Origin: Parapedobacter soli
Lineage (GTDB): Bacteria; Bacteroidota; Bacteroidia; Sphingobacteriales; Sphingobacteriaceae
Direction of reading: 5' to 3'
Assembly: GCF_025460835.1 (NCBI RefSeq)
Contig: NZ_JAMXAY010000048.1
Coordinates: 1-32,660 of the forward strand
Length of the DNA: 32,660 nt
In this document: positions 17,251-26,193 of the stretch, one piece after another
How positions within the stretch are numbered: the first letter of the stretch is position 1
Layout: every line of letters begins with the position of its first letter
The notes under the pieces: model-generated
What the model was told of the DNA's origin: nothing
The model's database searches: none
Seen by the model: only the letters and a program-made list of their open reading frames with translations
Position numbers and translations under genes: made by a program

Positions 17251-18624
17251 ATGCATACCATAATCGAACCTTTCCGGATCAAGTCGGTCGAACCGATTTA
17301 TTTTACTTCTCACGCTGAGCGCTTAGAAATATTAAAAGAAGCACATTACAATCCATTTTTAATCCGCGCTCGGGATGTAATCATCGACCTGCTTACCGAT
17401 AGCGGTACCAGCGCGATGAGCAGTGAACAGTGGGCCGGGGTGATGCGGGGCGACGAGAGCTATGCGGGTAGTGATAGTTTTTTCCGTTTTGAAAAAATTG
17501 TCAATGAGATTACCGGGATGCCTTATATCATTCCTACCCATCAGGGGCGGGCGTCGGAGAAAATCCTATTTTCCACCGTAGGGGCTACCGGTAAATATGT
17601 GCTGAGCAATACATTATTTGATACCACACGCGCCAATGTAGAGTTTGCAGGTGCACAGGGCGTTGACCTGCGGTGCGCTGAAAGCAAGGACCCCGACACC
17701 ATTGCACCCTTCAAAGGTAATATGGATACCGCAGCATTGCAGGCTTTTATCGATGAGCACGGTGCCGAACAGGTTTCGATGGTTATCATAACCGTAACCA
17801 ATAATTCGGGCGGTGGCCAACCCGTTAGCATGGCCAATATTGGAGCCGTGAAAGCGATATGTAAATCATACAACATACCATTATTCATCGATGCCTGTCG
17901 ATTTGCGGAGAATGCTTATTTCATCAAGTTAAGGGAGCCAGGATACGGAACGAAAAGTATCCTGCAGATTGCCCATGAGCTATTTTCCTATGCAGATGGT
18001 TGTACTATGAGTGCAAAAAAAGATGCGTTTGCCAACATCGGCGGATTCCTCGCTATGCGGGATGGACAGCTTGCTGAAAAGTGCCGGAACCTATTGATTA
18101 TCACTGAAGGTTTCCTAACCTATGGTGGGCTTGCCGGTCGCGACTTAGAAGCCGTTGCCATCGGTTTACGCGAAGTAATGAATGAGGATTACCTCAAATA
18201 CCGCGTTCGGAGCATCCAATATATCGGCGAAAAGCTCGATGCTTTCGGTATTCCGTACGTAAAGCCTACGGGTGGGCATGCCATTTATCTGGATGCTGGA
18301 CGTTTCATGGACCATATACCGGTGCACCATTACCCCGGGCAAGCCCTTTGCTGTGCGTTGTACCTGGAGGGAGGCATTAGGGGGGTAGAAATCGGTTCCG
18401 TGATGTTCGGTAAGTATGCAGCAGATGGGAGCCTCATCGCCCCACCAATCGAGTTGGTACGGCTTGCCATACCCCGGAGGGTGTATACCCAAAGTCATAT
18501 CGATTATGTTGCCGAGGTCATCGCGGCCGTCTACCAAAAGCGGCATGGATTCGGTGGCTACCGCATAACCTATGAACCACCTATGCTTAGGCATTTCACT
18601 GCCCGGTTTGAACCCCTGCAATGA
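17251..18624 (+). CDS. tnaA: Tryptophanase (PLP-dependent beta-eliminating lyase)
   Basis: The 457-residue protein is a full-length tryptophanase/tyrosine phenol-lyase family member: EPFRIKSVEPI at the N-terminus, LLTDSGTSAMS, PTHQGR, NSGGGQPVSMAN, and the PLP-lysine motif TMSAKKD (K256/K257, the same numbering as in Citrobacter tyrosine phenol-lyase). Two family-distinguishing positions favour tryptophanase. Position 381 is Ile in RGVEIGS, where tyrosine phenol-lyase has the phenol-binding Arg. Position 448 is His in MLRHFTA, where the lyase has Phe. The reaction turns L-tryptophan into indole, pyruvate and ammonia. No leader peptide or tryptophan permease gene is visible beside it, and it lies alone between the infB terminator and a 209-nt gap. 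Confidence 0.88.
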   Translation: MHTIIEPFRIKSVEPIYFTSHAERLEILKEAHYNPFLIRARDVIIDLLTDSGTSAMSSEQWAGVMRGDESYAGSDSFFRFEKIVNEITGMPYIIPTHQGRASEKILFSTVGATGKYVLSNTLFDTTRANVEFAGAQGVDLRCAESKDPDTIAPFKGNMDTAALQAFIDEHGAEQVSMVIITVTNNSGGGQPVSMANIGAVKAICKSYNIPLFIDACRFAENAYFIKLREPGYGTKSILQIAHELFSYADGCTMSAKKDAFANIGGFLAMRDGQLAEKCRNLLIITEGFLTYGGLAGRDLEAVAIGLREVMNEDYLKYRVRSIQYIGEKLDAFGIPYVKPTGGHAIYLDAGRFMDHIPVHHYPGQALCCALYLEGGIRGVEIGSVMFGKYAADGSLIAPPIELVRLAIPRRVYTQSHIDYVAEVIAAVYQKRHGFGGYRITYEPPMLRHFTARFEPLQ

Positions 18625-18833
18625 CGTTTACCCGTCCGGGAGAAAAGTTTTCCACACGTTTAGGTAGCCACGTCTGTGTAAAATATACACTAAAGAGGCG
18701 TTTTAGATGTGCTGGGATTGCAAATCGCGTCATCAACCATGTTTGCGGTAATCGAAATTAAATAGCCGAATTTTTGGATTTCAATAAAAAGGCAGTAAAT
18801 TCAGCCACCAAATTTTGATTGATTGTAGCTGAA

Positions 18834-19796
18834 ATGAGTGTTAATCCTTTTCTCCTTACGAGTATATTCCTGCTGAACGTGGCAGTTGCACAGGAAGATT
18901 TCAAACCCTATACGCAAAAGATTGACGGCACCGAACTTAGTTTCACCATGCAGCCTATCCCCGGCGGTGAATTTGCGATGGGTAGTGCAAACGGTAACCC
19001 GGACGAGCAACCTGTGCACCAAGTCGAGATCGCACCGTTTTGGATGGGTACCTATGAGGTAACGTGGGATATCTATGAACCGTTTGTTTATAAGGACCTT
19101 GAGGTAACCCGAAGCAGCGGCGATGTGCGTCCCGAAGTAGATGCGGTGACCAGGCCCACCAAGCCCTATTTGGATATGACTTTTGGCATGGGCAAAGAAG
19201 GTCATCCGGCTTTGGCCATGACCCATTATAATGCCATCCAATTCTGCAAATGGCTATATGTGCATACCGGTGTGTTTTACCGGTTGCCCACAGAGGCCGA
19301 ATGGGAATATGCATGCCGTGCGGGCAGTACCACTACCTACTACTTCGGCGATGACGCTTCAGCATTGGATGACCACGCTTGGTATGCTGCCAACAGTGAT
19401 GGCAAGACCCACGAGGTAGGCCTGAAAGAGCCTAATGCTTGGGGATTGTACGATATGCATGGCAATGTGGCCGAATGGACTTACGATCAATATATTCCCG
19501 ATTTCTACCAGCAGTTCGATGGCGTTACGGCCAATAACCCCGTGGCGGTACCCGATAAGCTTTATCCACACAGCATCAGGGGCGGATCTTTTGTGGATGG
19601 TGCAGCTGAGCTGAGAGATGCCGCACGCTTACCTTCAGACCCTTCGTGGAAGCAGCTTGACCCACAGATTCCTAAGAGTAATTGGTGGTTCCCTGAGGCC
19701 CCTTTTATCGGCCTGCGGTTGGTTAGGCCGGTCAACCCACCCTCCGAAGCGGAGATCCAGGCTTATTTTGACCGGCCACCGATAGAAGATTATTGA
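18834..19796 (+). CDS. SUMF1/FGE-domain exported protein lacking the catalytic cysteines
   Basis: I use the ATG at 18834, since the longer reading starts with TTG. The 320-residue protein starts with a signal peptide (MSVNPFLLTSIFLLNVAVAQ). It then has the formylglycine-generating-enzyme / C-type-lectin-like fold: PGGEFAMGS, PFWMGTYEVTWDIY, RLPTEAEWEYACRAG, GLYDMHGNVAEW, and RGGSFVDGAAELRDAAR, ending IGLRLVRP. The two C-terminal active-site cysteines of true formylglycine enzymes are missing (AELRDAAR region), so it is unlikely to make formylglycine. The role is unknown; related domains serve as structural or binding modules. It lies 49 nt upstream of a Gfo/Idh/MocA gene, with which it is probably co-transcribed. 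Confidence 0.88.
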   Translation: MSVNPFLLTSIFLLNVAVAQEDFKPYTQKIDGTELSFTMQPIPGGEFAMGSANGNPDEQPVHQVEIAPFWMGTYEVTWDIYEPFVYKDLEVTRSSGDVRPEVDAVTRPTKPYLDMTFGMGKEGHPALAMTHYNAIQFCKWLYVHTGVFYRLPTEAEWEYACRAGSTTTYYFGDDASALDDHAWYAANSDGKTHEVGLKEPNAWGLYDMHGNVAEWTYDQYIPDFYQQFDGVTANNPVAVPDKLYPHSIRGGSFVDGAAELRDAARLPSDPSWKQLDPQIPKSNWWFPEAPFIGLRLVRPVNPPSEAEIQAYFDRPPIEDY

Positions 19797-19845
19797 TTTG
19801 GGGTAACGATACGATTTTTTGAACCTTTAGATAAAACTAAAACAG

Positions 19846-21165
19846 ATGGATAAAGCAAGTTTAGGCGGTCAACGCCGGGAATTTTTGAAAACATCGGCGT
19901 TATTGGCTGGTGGCGCGATGTTGAGCGGTGCACCGTTTATGGGTGTACATGCCAGTGTAGAAGATACCATTAAGGTGGCAGTAATCGGTTGCGGCGGACG
20001 CGGTACCGGTGCTTCTTTCAATGCCATCGCGTCAGGGGCTAACATCAAGATTGTAGCATTGGCCGATGCGTTCCGTGATCGGCTGGATGAGGCCTATACC
20101 AAGTTATCTGAGCGCCATGCCGATAAGCTCGACGTGCCAGAGGATCGTAAATTTGTCGGTTTTGATGCTTACAAGCATGCTATCCCGTTGGCCGATGTGA
20201 TTATTCTTGCCACGTCGCCGGGCTTTAGGCCTATCCACTTCGAAGAGGCGGTGCGTCAAGGTAAGCATGTATTTATGGAAAAGCCGGTGGCTACCGATAT
20301 CCCCGGCATACGTAGGGTTTTGGCAGCAGCTGCTGAAGCGAAGCGCAAAAAACTCAATGTGGTCGTAGGTCTTCAACGCCGTTACCAGGCCAATTACCGC
20401 GAAGCGGTAAAACGTATACAAGATGGAGCATTGGGCGATATCGTATCCGGACAAGTGTACTGGAACAGCGGTGGTGTTTGGGTGCGCCCACGCCAACCGG
20501 GCCAAACTGAAATGGAGTATCAAATGCGTAATTGGTATTACTTCAATTGGCTCTGCGGCGACCATATCGTGGAACAACACGTACACAATATCGATGTGGC
20601 AAACTGGATAAAAGGGAGTTATCCGGTATCTATACAAGGCACGGGAAGCCGTGCTTGGCGCACTGGTAAAGATTACGGTGAGATATACGACAATCATGCG
20701 GTGGAATTGACGTATGCCGACGGGGCGGTGATATACAGCCAATGCCGCCATTTCGAAGGAACGTCCAACCGGGTAGACGAGACGTTCCAAGGTACTAAAG
20801 GCCGCACATACCTGTCGGCCGGAAATGACGCAGTCCTTTGGGATACCAAAGGCAATGAGCTTTATAGGCACCCCAAGCAAGGCAATGCCAATCCGTATGA
20901 ACAAGAGCATGTGGAATTGTTCGCCGCCATCAGTAAAGGCGAGTACAAGTTTGAAGATGCCGAATATGGGGCATACAGTACACTGACCGGTATCATCGGT
21001 AGGCTGGCCACTTACTCCGGCCAGGTAATCAAATGGGACGATGCGCTGAAATCAAACATCGATTTGATGCCCGACCGTTTTGCTTGGGATGCATTGCCAA
21101 AGGTACTCCCCGACGAAAAAGGGCTTTATCCGTATGCAATACCGGGACAAACCGTGGTATTATAG
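19846..21165 (+). CDS. Tat-exported Gfo/Idh/MocA family oxidoreductase
   Basis: The 439-residue protein begins with a Tat signal (QRREFLKTSALLAGGAML). Then comes a Rossmann NAD(P)-binding domain (VAVIGCGGRGTGA, about 44-56), the EKP motif with K146, and the C-terminal alpha/beta dimerisation/substrate domain with H247-N-I-D250. Members oxidise or reduce carbons of sugars, inositols or glycosides using tightly bound NAD(P). Tat export with bound cofactor is consistent with periplasmic use. It is followed by apbE (32-nt overlap) and a TIM-barrel gene, so it forms an operon. The substrate cannot be deduced. Confidence 0.92.
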   Translation: MDKASLGGQRREFLKTSALLAGGAMLSGAPFMGVHASVEDTIKVAVIGCGGRGTGASFNAIASGANIKIVALADAFRDRLDEAYTKLSERHADKLDVPEDRKFVGFDAYKHAIPLADVIILATSPGFRPIHFEEAVRQGKHVFMEKPVATDIPGIRRVLAAAAEAKRKKLNVVVGLQRRYQANYREAVKRIQDGALGDIVSGQVYWNSGGVWVRPRQPGQTEMEYQMRNWYYFNWLCGDHIVEQHVHNIDVANWIKGSYPVSIQGTGSRAWRTGKDYGEIYDNHAVELTYADGAVIYSQCRHFEGTSNRVDETFQGTKGRTYLSAGNDAVLWDTKGNELYRHPKQGNANPYEQEHVELFAAISKGEYKFEDAEYGAYSTLTGIIGRLATYSGQVIKWDDALKSNIDLMPDRFAWDALPKVLPDEKGLYPYAIPGQTVVL

Positions 21166-22162
21166 TACATCTATAGCCATTTTGTGCTGGTTTCTGACAT
21201 TAAACGCCGGTGAGCCGGCATTTAAGAAATTCCAGCTCAATGGTTATGCTCAGGGTACCACGTATGCGATTACATACTATGCAAATAGGCAGTCTGTTTC
21301 CAAAGCAACCGTAGACAGTATACTGTCGGTGATTGATAGTTCAATGTCGTTGTATAAACCATATTCGCTAATCAACGAGATCAATCGTACCGATGCGCCG
21401 GTTCGGATAACAGACCCTCATTTCTACCGGGTGCTTCGGCGGTCGTACGATATACACCGCCGAAGCGGCGGGCTGTTCGATATCACCGTAGCCCCGTTGG
21501 TGCAGCTCTGGGGGTTTGGCGTGCAGGCCATAGACCATTTGCCTGATAGTACAATGGTGGACAGTGTGCTGGCATGTGTAGGGATGGACAAGGTGAAGCT
21601 GAGGGGGCGCCGATTGATAAAAAAGCAACCGTGTGTACAATTGGATATGAATGGGATCGCCCAAGGATATAGCGTAGACGTATTGGCCGGCCATTTGGAG
21701 GCGCGGGGTATCCTGTGCTACCTAGTGGAGCTGGGCGGGGAGCTGCGGGTGCGGGGTCCAAAACCCGATGGGACACTTTTCCGCATCGGTATCGAGCGGC
21801 CCGCGCAAGCAAACCGGCGTAGAGCCGTAATCGATGACGTGGTGGCGATACAGAAAGGGGCGATAACCACTGCAGGTAGCTACCGCAAGTTTTTGCAAGA
21901 TGGTGACCGGCGGGTATCGCACCATATCAATCCAAAAACGGGGCATCCGTTTACGAATGGGATAATCAGTGCGACGGTTTATAGCGATGAAGCCATGACG
22001 GCAGATGGCTATGACAACGTGATTATGGCCATGCCCGTTGCAGAAGCTGTTGCGTTCGCCAACAGGTTAAAGGGAGTGGAAGTATTCATTATTTATAAAG
22101 ATCAACAAGGTGTGGTGAGGGATACTATGAGTTTGGGTTTTAGGCAGTTAATAGCCAATTGA
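21134..22162 (+). CDS. apbE: FAD:protein FMN transferase (ApbE family)
   Basis: The 342-residue protein starts at the ATG at 21134, inside the last 32 nt of the Gfo/Idh gene; the longer reading uses TTG. An N-terminal hydrophobic segment (YYSTSIAILCWFLTLNAG) suggests export. ApbE motifs follow: SMSLYKPYSLINEIN, GGLFDITVAPLVQLWGFG, LDMNGIAQGYSVD, AITTAGSYRKF, HHINPKTGHPF and MTADGYDNVIM. These enzymes move FMN from FAD onto a threonine of a periplasmic or membrane flavoprotein, needing Mg2+. No acceptor with a clear D-x-x-(S/T)-G-A-(T/S) motif is seen in neighbouring proteins, so the target lies elsewhere or is novel. Confidence 0.93.
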   Translation: MQYRDKPWYYSTSIAILCWFLTLNAGEPAFKKFQLNGYAQGTTYAITYYANRQSVSKATVDSILSVIDSSMSLYKPYSLINEINRTDAPVRITDPHFYRVLRRSYDIHRRSGGLFDITVAPLVQLWGFGVQAIDHLPDSTMVDSVLACVGMDKVKLRGRRLIKKQPCVQLDMNGIAQGYSVDVLAGHLEARGILCYLVELGGELRVRGPKPDGTLFRIGIERPAQANRRRAVIDDVVAIQKGAITTAGSYRKFLQDGDRRVSHHINPKTGHPFTNGIISATVYSDEAMTADGYDNVIMAMPVAEAVAFANRLKGVEVFIIYKDQQGVVRDTMSLGFRQLIAN

Positions 22163-22184
22163 AAATTATTAGAAGCTAACAAAG

Positions 22185-23108
22185 ATGAAAAGAAGTGAAT
22201 TTGTACGGAACTCGCTACTGGCCACAGGGGCGGTAATCGGCGGTGGTTTATCACCGGCTTTTTCTAAGGAAAGATCTATACGGCCGGAGGGCAAGCCATT
22301 TAATCTCAATTATGGCCCTCACCAGGGGCAATTTGAAAACCATGCGGGCAAGAACATCCTCGACCAGATCCAATTTGCTTACGACCAAGGTTTCCGCAGC
22401 ATCGAAGACAACGGGTTCTCGGGCCGGTCTGTAGACGAGCAGGAACGAATTGGTAGCCTATTGGCGAAATTGGGTATGGAAATGGGTGTGTTCGTACTCG
22501 ACAAAGGAGGGAATGGCGCGAATACCCTGGCTGCTGGCAAACAAGAACATGTAGATATCTTTCTGAACGGTTGCCGGCAGGCGGTAGAGCTTGCAAAGCG
22601 ATGCGGTGGAAAGTTCACCACGGTGGTACCGGGTGATTATGCTCGGAATTTGCCTGTGGATATCCAGACCGCTAATGTCATCGAAGCGCTCCGGCGGGGG
22701 GCTGAAATACTCGAACCCCATGGCATCGTTATGGTACTGGAACCATTGAGCGATACGCCGAATCTATTCCTGCGCAATTCGGCGCAGACGTACCTCATTT
22801 GCAAAGGTGTAAACAGTCCATCGTGCAAAATACTATACGACATTTACCACATGCAACGCAATGAAGGAGATTTGATACCGAGCATGGAGCGCTGCTGGGA
22901 TGAAATTGCTTATATCCAAGTAGGCGACAACCCCGGCCGGCGGGAACCCACTACTGGAGAAATTAATTACAAAAATGTATTTAAATACATCTATGATAAA
23001 GGATACCGTGGTGTGGTGGGTATGGAGCATGGCAAGTCTCAGGGAGGTAAAGAAGGCGAGCTCAAATTGATAGCGGCCTACCGTGAGGTGGATAATTTTA
23101 TGGATTGA
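22185..23108 (+). CDS. Hydroxypyruvate isomerase-like TIM-barrel (sugar phosphate isomerase/epimerase)
   Basis: The 307-residue protein starts with a Tat-like export sequence (KRSEFVRNSLLATGAVIGGG; KR rather than RR). It continues as an AP-endonuclease-2-type TIM barrel. The metal-site tetrad of the hydroxypyruvate isomerase group is present: E186 (VLEPLSD), D219 (LYDIYHM), Q245 (IQVGDNPGR) and E281 (GMEHG). The closest resemblance is to hydroxypyruvate isomerase (DNPGRREPTTGEINY is shared). It could isomerise or epimerise a keto-sugar made by the neighbouring oxidoreductases. It is 22 nt after apbE. Confidence 0.88.
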   Translation: MKRSEFVRNSLLATGAVIGGGLSPAFSKERSIRPEGKPFNLNYGPHQGQFENHAGKNILDQIQFAYDQGFRSIEDNGFSGRSVDEQERIGSLLAKLGMEMGVFVLDKGGNGANTLAAGKQEHVDIFLNGCRQAVELAKRCGGKFTTVVPGDYARNLPVDIQTANVIEALRRGAEILEPHGIVMVLEPLSDTPNLFLRNSAQTYLICKGVNSPSCKILYDIYHMQRNEGDLIPSMERCWDEIAYIQVGDNPGRREPTTGEINYKNVFKYIYDKGYRGVVGMEHGKSQGGKEGELKLIAAYREVDNFMD

Positions 23109-23130
23109 TATTGTGTGAAATTTGGATGAG

Positions 23131-24372
23131 ATGGCTGTAATAACAAGGGTCAAACTTTCTTTCATGATGTTCCTCGAATTTTTTATATGGGGAGCGTGGT
23201 TTGTTACGCTGGGTACTTTCTTGCCGCAGAACCTGAGTGCGTCGGGTTACGAAATCGCCAATGTTTTTTCTACGCAGTCGTGGGGCGCAATCATTGCGCC
23301 GTTTATCGTCGGACTGATAGCCGATAAATATTTCAATGCCGAGCGTATCCTCGGGGTCTTACACCTGCTGGGTGCTGTGCTGATGTACCAGATGTATAGT
23401 TCAGGGAGTGTGGGGCAATTCTATCCCTATGTTTTTATCTATATGGTAGCATATATGCCTACATTGGCATTGGTCAATTCCGTTTCCTTCCGGCAGCTGG
23501 CCAATCCCGAAAAATCATTCTCCGGTATCCGCGTGTGGGGCACCATCGGTTGGATTGTTGCGGGCCTCACCATCAGCTTCCTAGGTTGGGATTCAGCCGG
23601 TGGAATTCAGGAAGGGCTACTGAAGAACACCTTCCTCATGGCGGGCATTGCCTCGTTGGTGTTAGGTGTGTTCAGCTTCACGCTGCCAAAAACACCCCCG
23701 ATTAAGAAAGGTGGTAAAGAGAAACAAAGCATTTCGGAAATTTTAGGCTTGGACGCCGTTAAACTGCTAGCCAACAGGAATTATTTAGTGTTTTTCCTTG
23801 CTTCCGTATTGATTTGTATCCCATTGGCGTTCTATTACCAGAATGCCAATTTATTCCTGTCGGAGATCGGTCTGGCCAATCCCACCGGCAAGATGGCCAT
23901 CGGCCAGGTATCGGAGGCTGTTTTCCTGCTGTTGTTGCCATTTTTATTTACCCGGTTCGGGTTCAAGAATACCATCATGTTGGGTATGCTTGCCTGGGCG
24001 GTACGATATGCGTTGTTTGCCTACGGAAATGCGGGCGAGCTTACATATATGCTGATTATCGGGATAGCCCTACATGGTATATGCTATGACTTCTTCTTTG
24101 TTTCAGGCCAGATTTATACCGATGCGAAAGCGGGCGAAAAGTATAAGAGTTCAGCCCAAGGGTTAATCACACTGGCTACTTACGGTGTGGGCCAATTGAT
24201 CGGCTTTTGGGTAGCCGGCTTCGTCAGCGAATATTATAAGGAAAACCCCACGGGCAACCCATTGTGGCAAGATATCTGGCTTGTACCGGCAGGGATAGCA
24301 GTAGTCGTGTTGTTTTTATTTGCCGTACTCTTTCGGAATGAAAAGACGGCCGCTATGCAATCCCACACATAA
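23131..24372 (+). CDS. MFS permease, nucleoside:H+ symporter (NupG/XapB)-like
   Basis: The 413-residue protein starts at the ATG at 23131 (longer reading uses TTG) and shows 12 hydrophobic segments. It matches the nucleoside permease family of the major facilitator superfamily: MMFLEFFIWGAWFVTLGTF at the start, SGIRVWGTIGWIVAGL in the middle loop, and a DFFFVSGQIYTDAKAGE loop. Members import nucleosides by proton symport, but relatives in Bacteroidota sit in sugar clusters. I infer import of the product of the preceding oxidoreductase/isomerase genes. It is 22 nt after the TIM-barrel gene and ends that unit, followed by a promoter for the GMC gene. Confidence 0.9.
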   Translation: MAVITRVKLSFMMFLEFFIWGAWFVTLGTFLPQNLSASGYEIANVFSTQSWGAIIAPFIVGLIADKYFNAERILGVLHLLGAVLMYQMYSSGSVGQFYPYVFIYMVAYMPTLALVNSVSFRQLANPEKSFSGIRVWGTIGWIVAGLTISFLGWDSAGGIQEGLLKNTFLMAGIASLVLGVFSFTLPKTPPIKKGGKEKQSISEILGLDAVKLLANRNYLVFFLASVLICIPLAFYYQNANLFLSEIGLANPTGKMAIGQVSEAVFLLLLPFLFTRFGFKNTIMLGMLAWAVRYALFAYGNAGELTYMLIIGIALHGICYDFFFVSGQIYTDAKAGEKYKSSAQGLITLATYGVGQLIGFWVAGFVSEYYKENPTGNPLWQDIWLVPAGIAVVVLFLFAVLFRNEKTAAMQSHT

Positions 24373-24382
24373 TGCAATAATT

Positions 24383-24414
24383 TTTGAAAAATGACGTCTA
24401 ATATAGTACCTTTA
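24383..24414 (+). promoter_or_regulatory. Candidate promoter of the GMC oxidoreductase unit
   Basis: TTTG (24383-24386), a 20-nt spacer and TACCTTTA (24407-24414) match the -33/-7 consensus with one mismatch. It lies 55 nt before the GMC start, indicating that the GMC genes are a separate unit. Confidence 0.55.
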
Positions 24415-24468
24415 ATACGCTAAACGATACAATAGAAAGATAACTAAATAAACACTATAACACAAACT

Positions 24469-26148
24469 ATGGCAGATAATGTATATGATGCGATTGTAAT
24501 CGGATCGGGTATCAGCGGTGGTTGGGCTGCGAAGGAGCTGACCGAAAAGGGCTTGAAAACCATTATGTTGGAGCGTGGTCGTAATGTGGAGCACGTGAAA
24601 GACTATCCAGCAGCTACCAAGCATCCATGGGACTTCCCGCATCGCGGTGGTCGTACCCAGCAGATGATCGAAGATTACCCCGTATTGAGCCGAGATTATC
24701 CGTTGAATGAGAAAAACCTGGATTTTTGGGTGAACGAGAAGGATAGCCCCTATGTCGAAGTGAAACGTTTTGACTGGTACCGCGGTTATCACGTAGGAGG
24801 TCGGTCGCTTACGTGGGGTCGGCAGAGCTACCGGCATAGTGACCTAGATTTTGAGGCAAATCTGAAAGACGGGCATGGGGTCGACTGGCCCATCCGTTAT
24901 AAAGATATTGCGCCCTGGTACAGCTACGCGGAACGGTGGGCCGGTATCAGTGGCAACAAGGACGGGCTCGATGTATTGCCGGATGGCGATTTCCTGCCTC
25001 CGATGGATATGAATGTGGTGGAGAAGGATCTAGCGGCACGTATTAAATCCCACTACAACGGAAAAAGGCATTTTATTATGGGCCGGGTAGCCAATCTATC
25101 TGCCCCACATCACGGCCGGATGAACTGCCAATATCAAAGCCAGTGCTGGCTTGGATGTAATTTCGGTGCATACTTTAGTACCCAGTCGTCTACGCTGCCC
25201 CCGGCAGTGGCCACGGGCAACCTTACGCTACGCCCCTTTTCTATCGTAACGCGTATTCTTTATGATAAAGATACACAACGTGCTAAAGGGGTAGAAATAC
25301 TGGACGCCGAGACAAACCAGACGTACGAGTATTTTGCAGATGTTGTGTTTGTGTGTGCCTCGGCGTTCAACTCTACCTGGATTCTGATGAACTCCGCCAC
25401 CGACGTGTGGGAAGGTGGACTTGGCAGCAGTAGTGGTGAGCTCGGCCATAACGCGATGGACCATCATTTCCGCTGTGGTGCCAGAGGTACGGTTGAAGGC
25501 TATGAAGATAAATACTATTACGGTCGCCGGCCGACGGGCCTGTACATTCCACGCTTCCGCAACGTCGGCGATGATAAACGGGATTACGTACGTGGCTTTG
25601 GCTACCAAGGATCAGCAAGCCGCGGTCGCTGGAGCGGGGAGATCGCTGAAATGAGTATCGGCGGCGAATGGAAGGATGCCCTATGCGAACCCGGCGCTTG
25701 GTCCGTTGGTTTCACTGCGTTCGGCGAAATATTGCCTTACCATGAAAACCGCATATACCTCGATAAAAACGTGAAAGACAAGTGGGGTCTGCCGGTGTTG
25801 GCAATGGATATGGAAATCAAGGAAAACGAGCTGAAGATGCGTAAGGATATGATGGAAGATTGCAAGGAAATGCTTGAGGTTGCCGGAGTAAAGGACGTGT
25901 CTACCTACGACAATGGTTACGGCTTTGGTCAGGGAATCCATGAGATGGGTACTGCACGGATGGGCAGAGACCCAAAAACTTCGGTGTTGAACGCCCATAA
26001 CCAAGTGTGGGATGCGCCGAATGTGTTTGTAACGGATGGTGCATGCATGACATCGGCTTCGTGTGTAAACCCGTCGCTGACTTACATGGCGCTCACCGCC
26101 CGTGCGGTCGATTTCGCTGTATCTGAATTAAAAAAAGGTAACCTGTGA
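24469..26148 (+). CDS. GMC-family oxidoreductase (flavin-dependent sugar/polyol dehydrogenase large subunit)
   Basis: The 559-residue protein has an N-terminal FAD Rossmann motif (VIGSGISGGWAAKEL), then LERG, GGRSLTWGRQSYR, and the C-terminal catalytic H491 (GIHEMGTARMG) and N534 (SCVNPSLTYMAL) of the glucose-methanol-choline family. There is no signal peptide of its own. Its partner subunit, encoded 45 nt downstream, carries a Tat signal, so I infer the usual hitch-hiker export. Members of this pair oxidise gluconate, glucose, other polyols or the C3 hydroxyl of glycosides with the membrane chain as electron acceptor. The substrate is not identified. Confidence 0.93.
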   Translation: MADNVYDAIVIGSGISGGWAAKELTEKGLKTIMLERGRNVEHVKDYPAATKHPWDFPHRGGRTQQMIEDYPVLSRDYPLNEKNLDFWVNEKDSPYVEVKRFDWYRGYHVGGRSLTWGRQSYRHSDLDFEANLKDGHGVDWPIRYKDIAPWYSYAERWAGISGNKDGLDVLPDGDFLPPMDMNVVEKDLAARIKSHYNGKRHFIMGRVANLSAPHHGRMNCQYQSQCWLGCNFGAYFSTQSSTLPPAVATGNLTLRPFSIVTRILYDKDTQRAKGVEILDAETNQTYEYFADVVFVCASAFNSTWILMNSATDVWEGGLGSSSGELGHNAMDHHFRCGARGTVEGYEDKYYYGRRPTGLYIPRFRNVGDDKRDYVRGFGYQGSASRGRWSGEIAEMSIGGEWKDALCEPGAWSVGFTAFGEILPYHENRIYLDKNVKDKWGLPVLAMDMEIKENELKMRKDMMEDCKEMLEVAGVKDVSTYDNGYGFGQGIHEMGTARMGRDPKTSVLNAHNQVWDAPNVFVTDGACMTSASCVNPSLTYMALTARAVDFAVSELKKGNL

Positions 26149-26193
26149 TCATTACTAAGCGCAGGGAATATAAACTGTTAAAAAGAAATTGCT

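Noticed and set aside
18676-18690. GTGTA-N5-TACAC inverted repeat in the gap before the FGE-like gene
   Set aside because: The arms are only 5 bp in an AT-rich gap and no second copy was seen near the gene, so chance is likely. The rest of 18625-18833 shows only a weak promoter-like TTTG / TAAATTCA pair (18773, 18796).
20104-20910. 268-codon minus-strand ORF
   Set aside because: It lies wholly opposite the Gfo/Idh gene, which has clear motifs; the antisense product has no recognisable domain.
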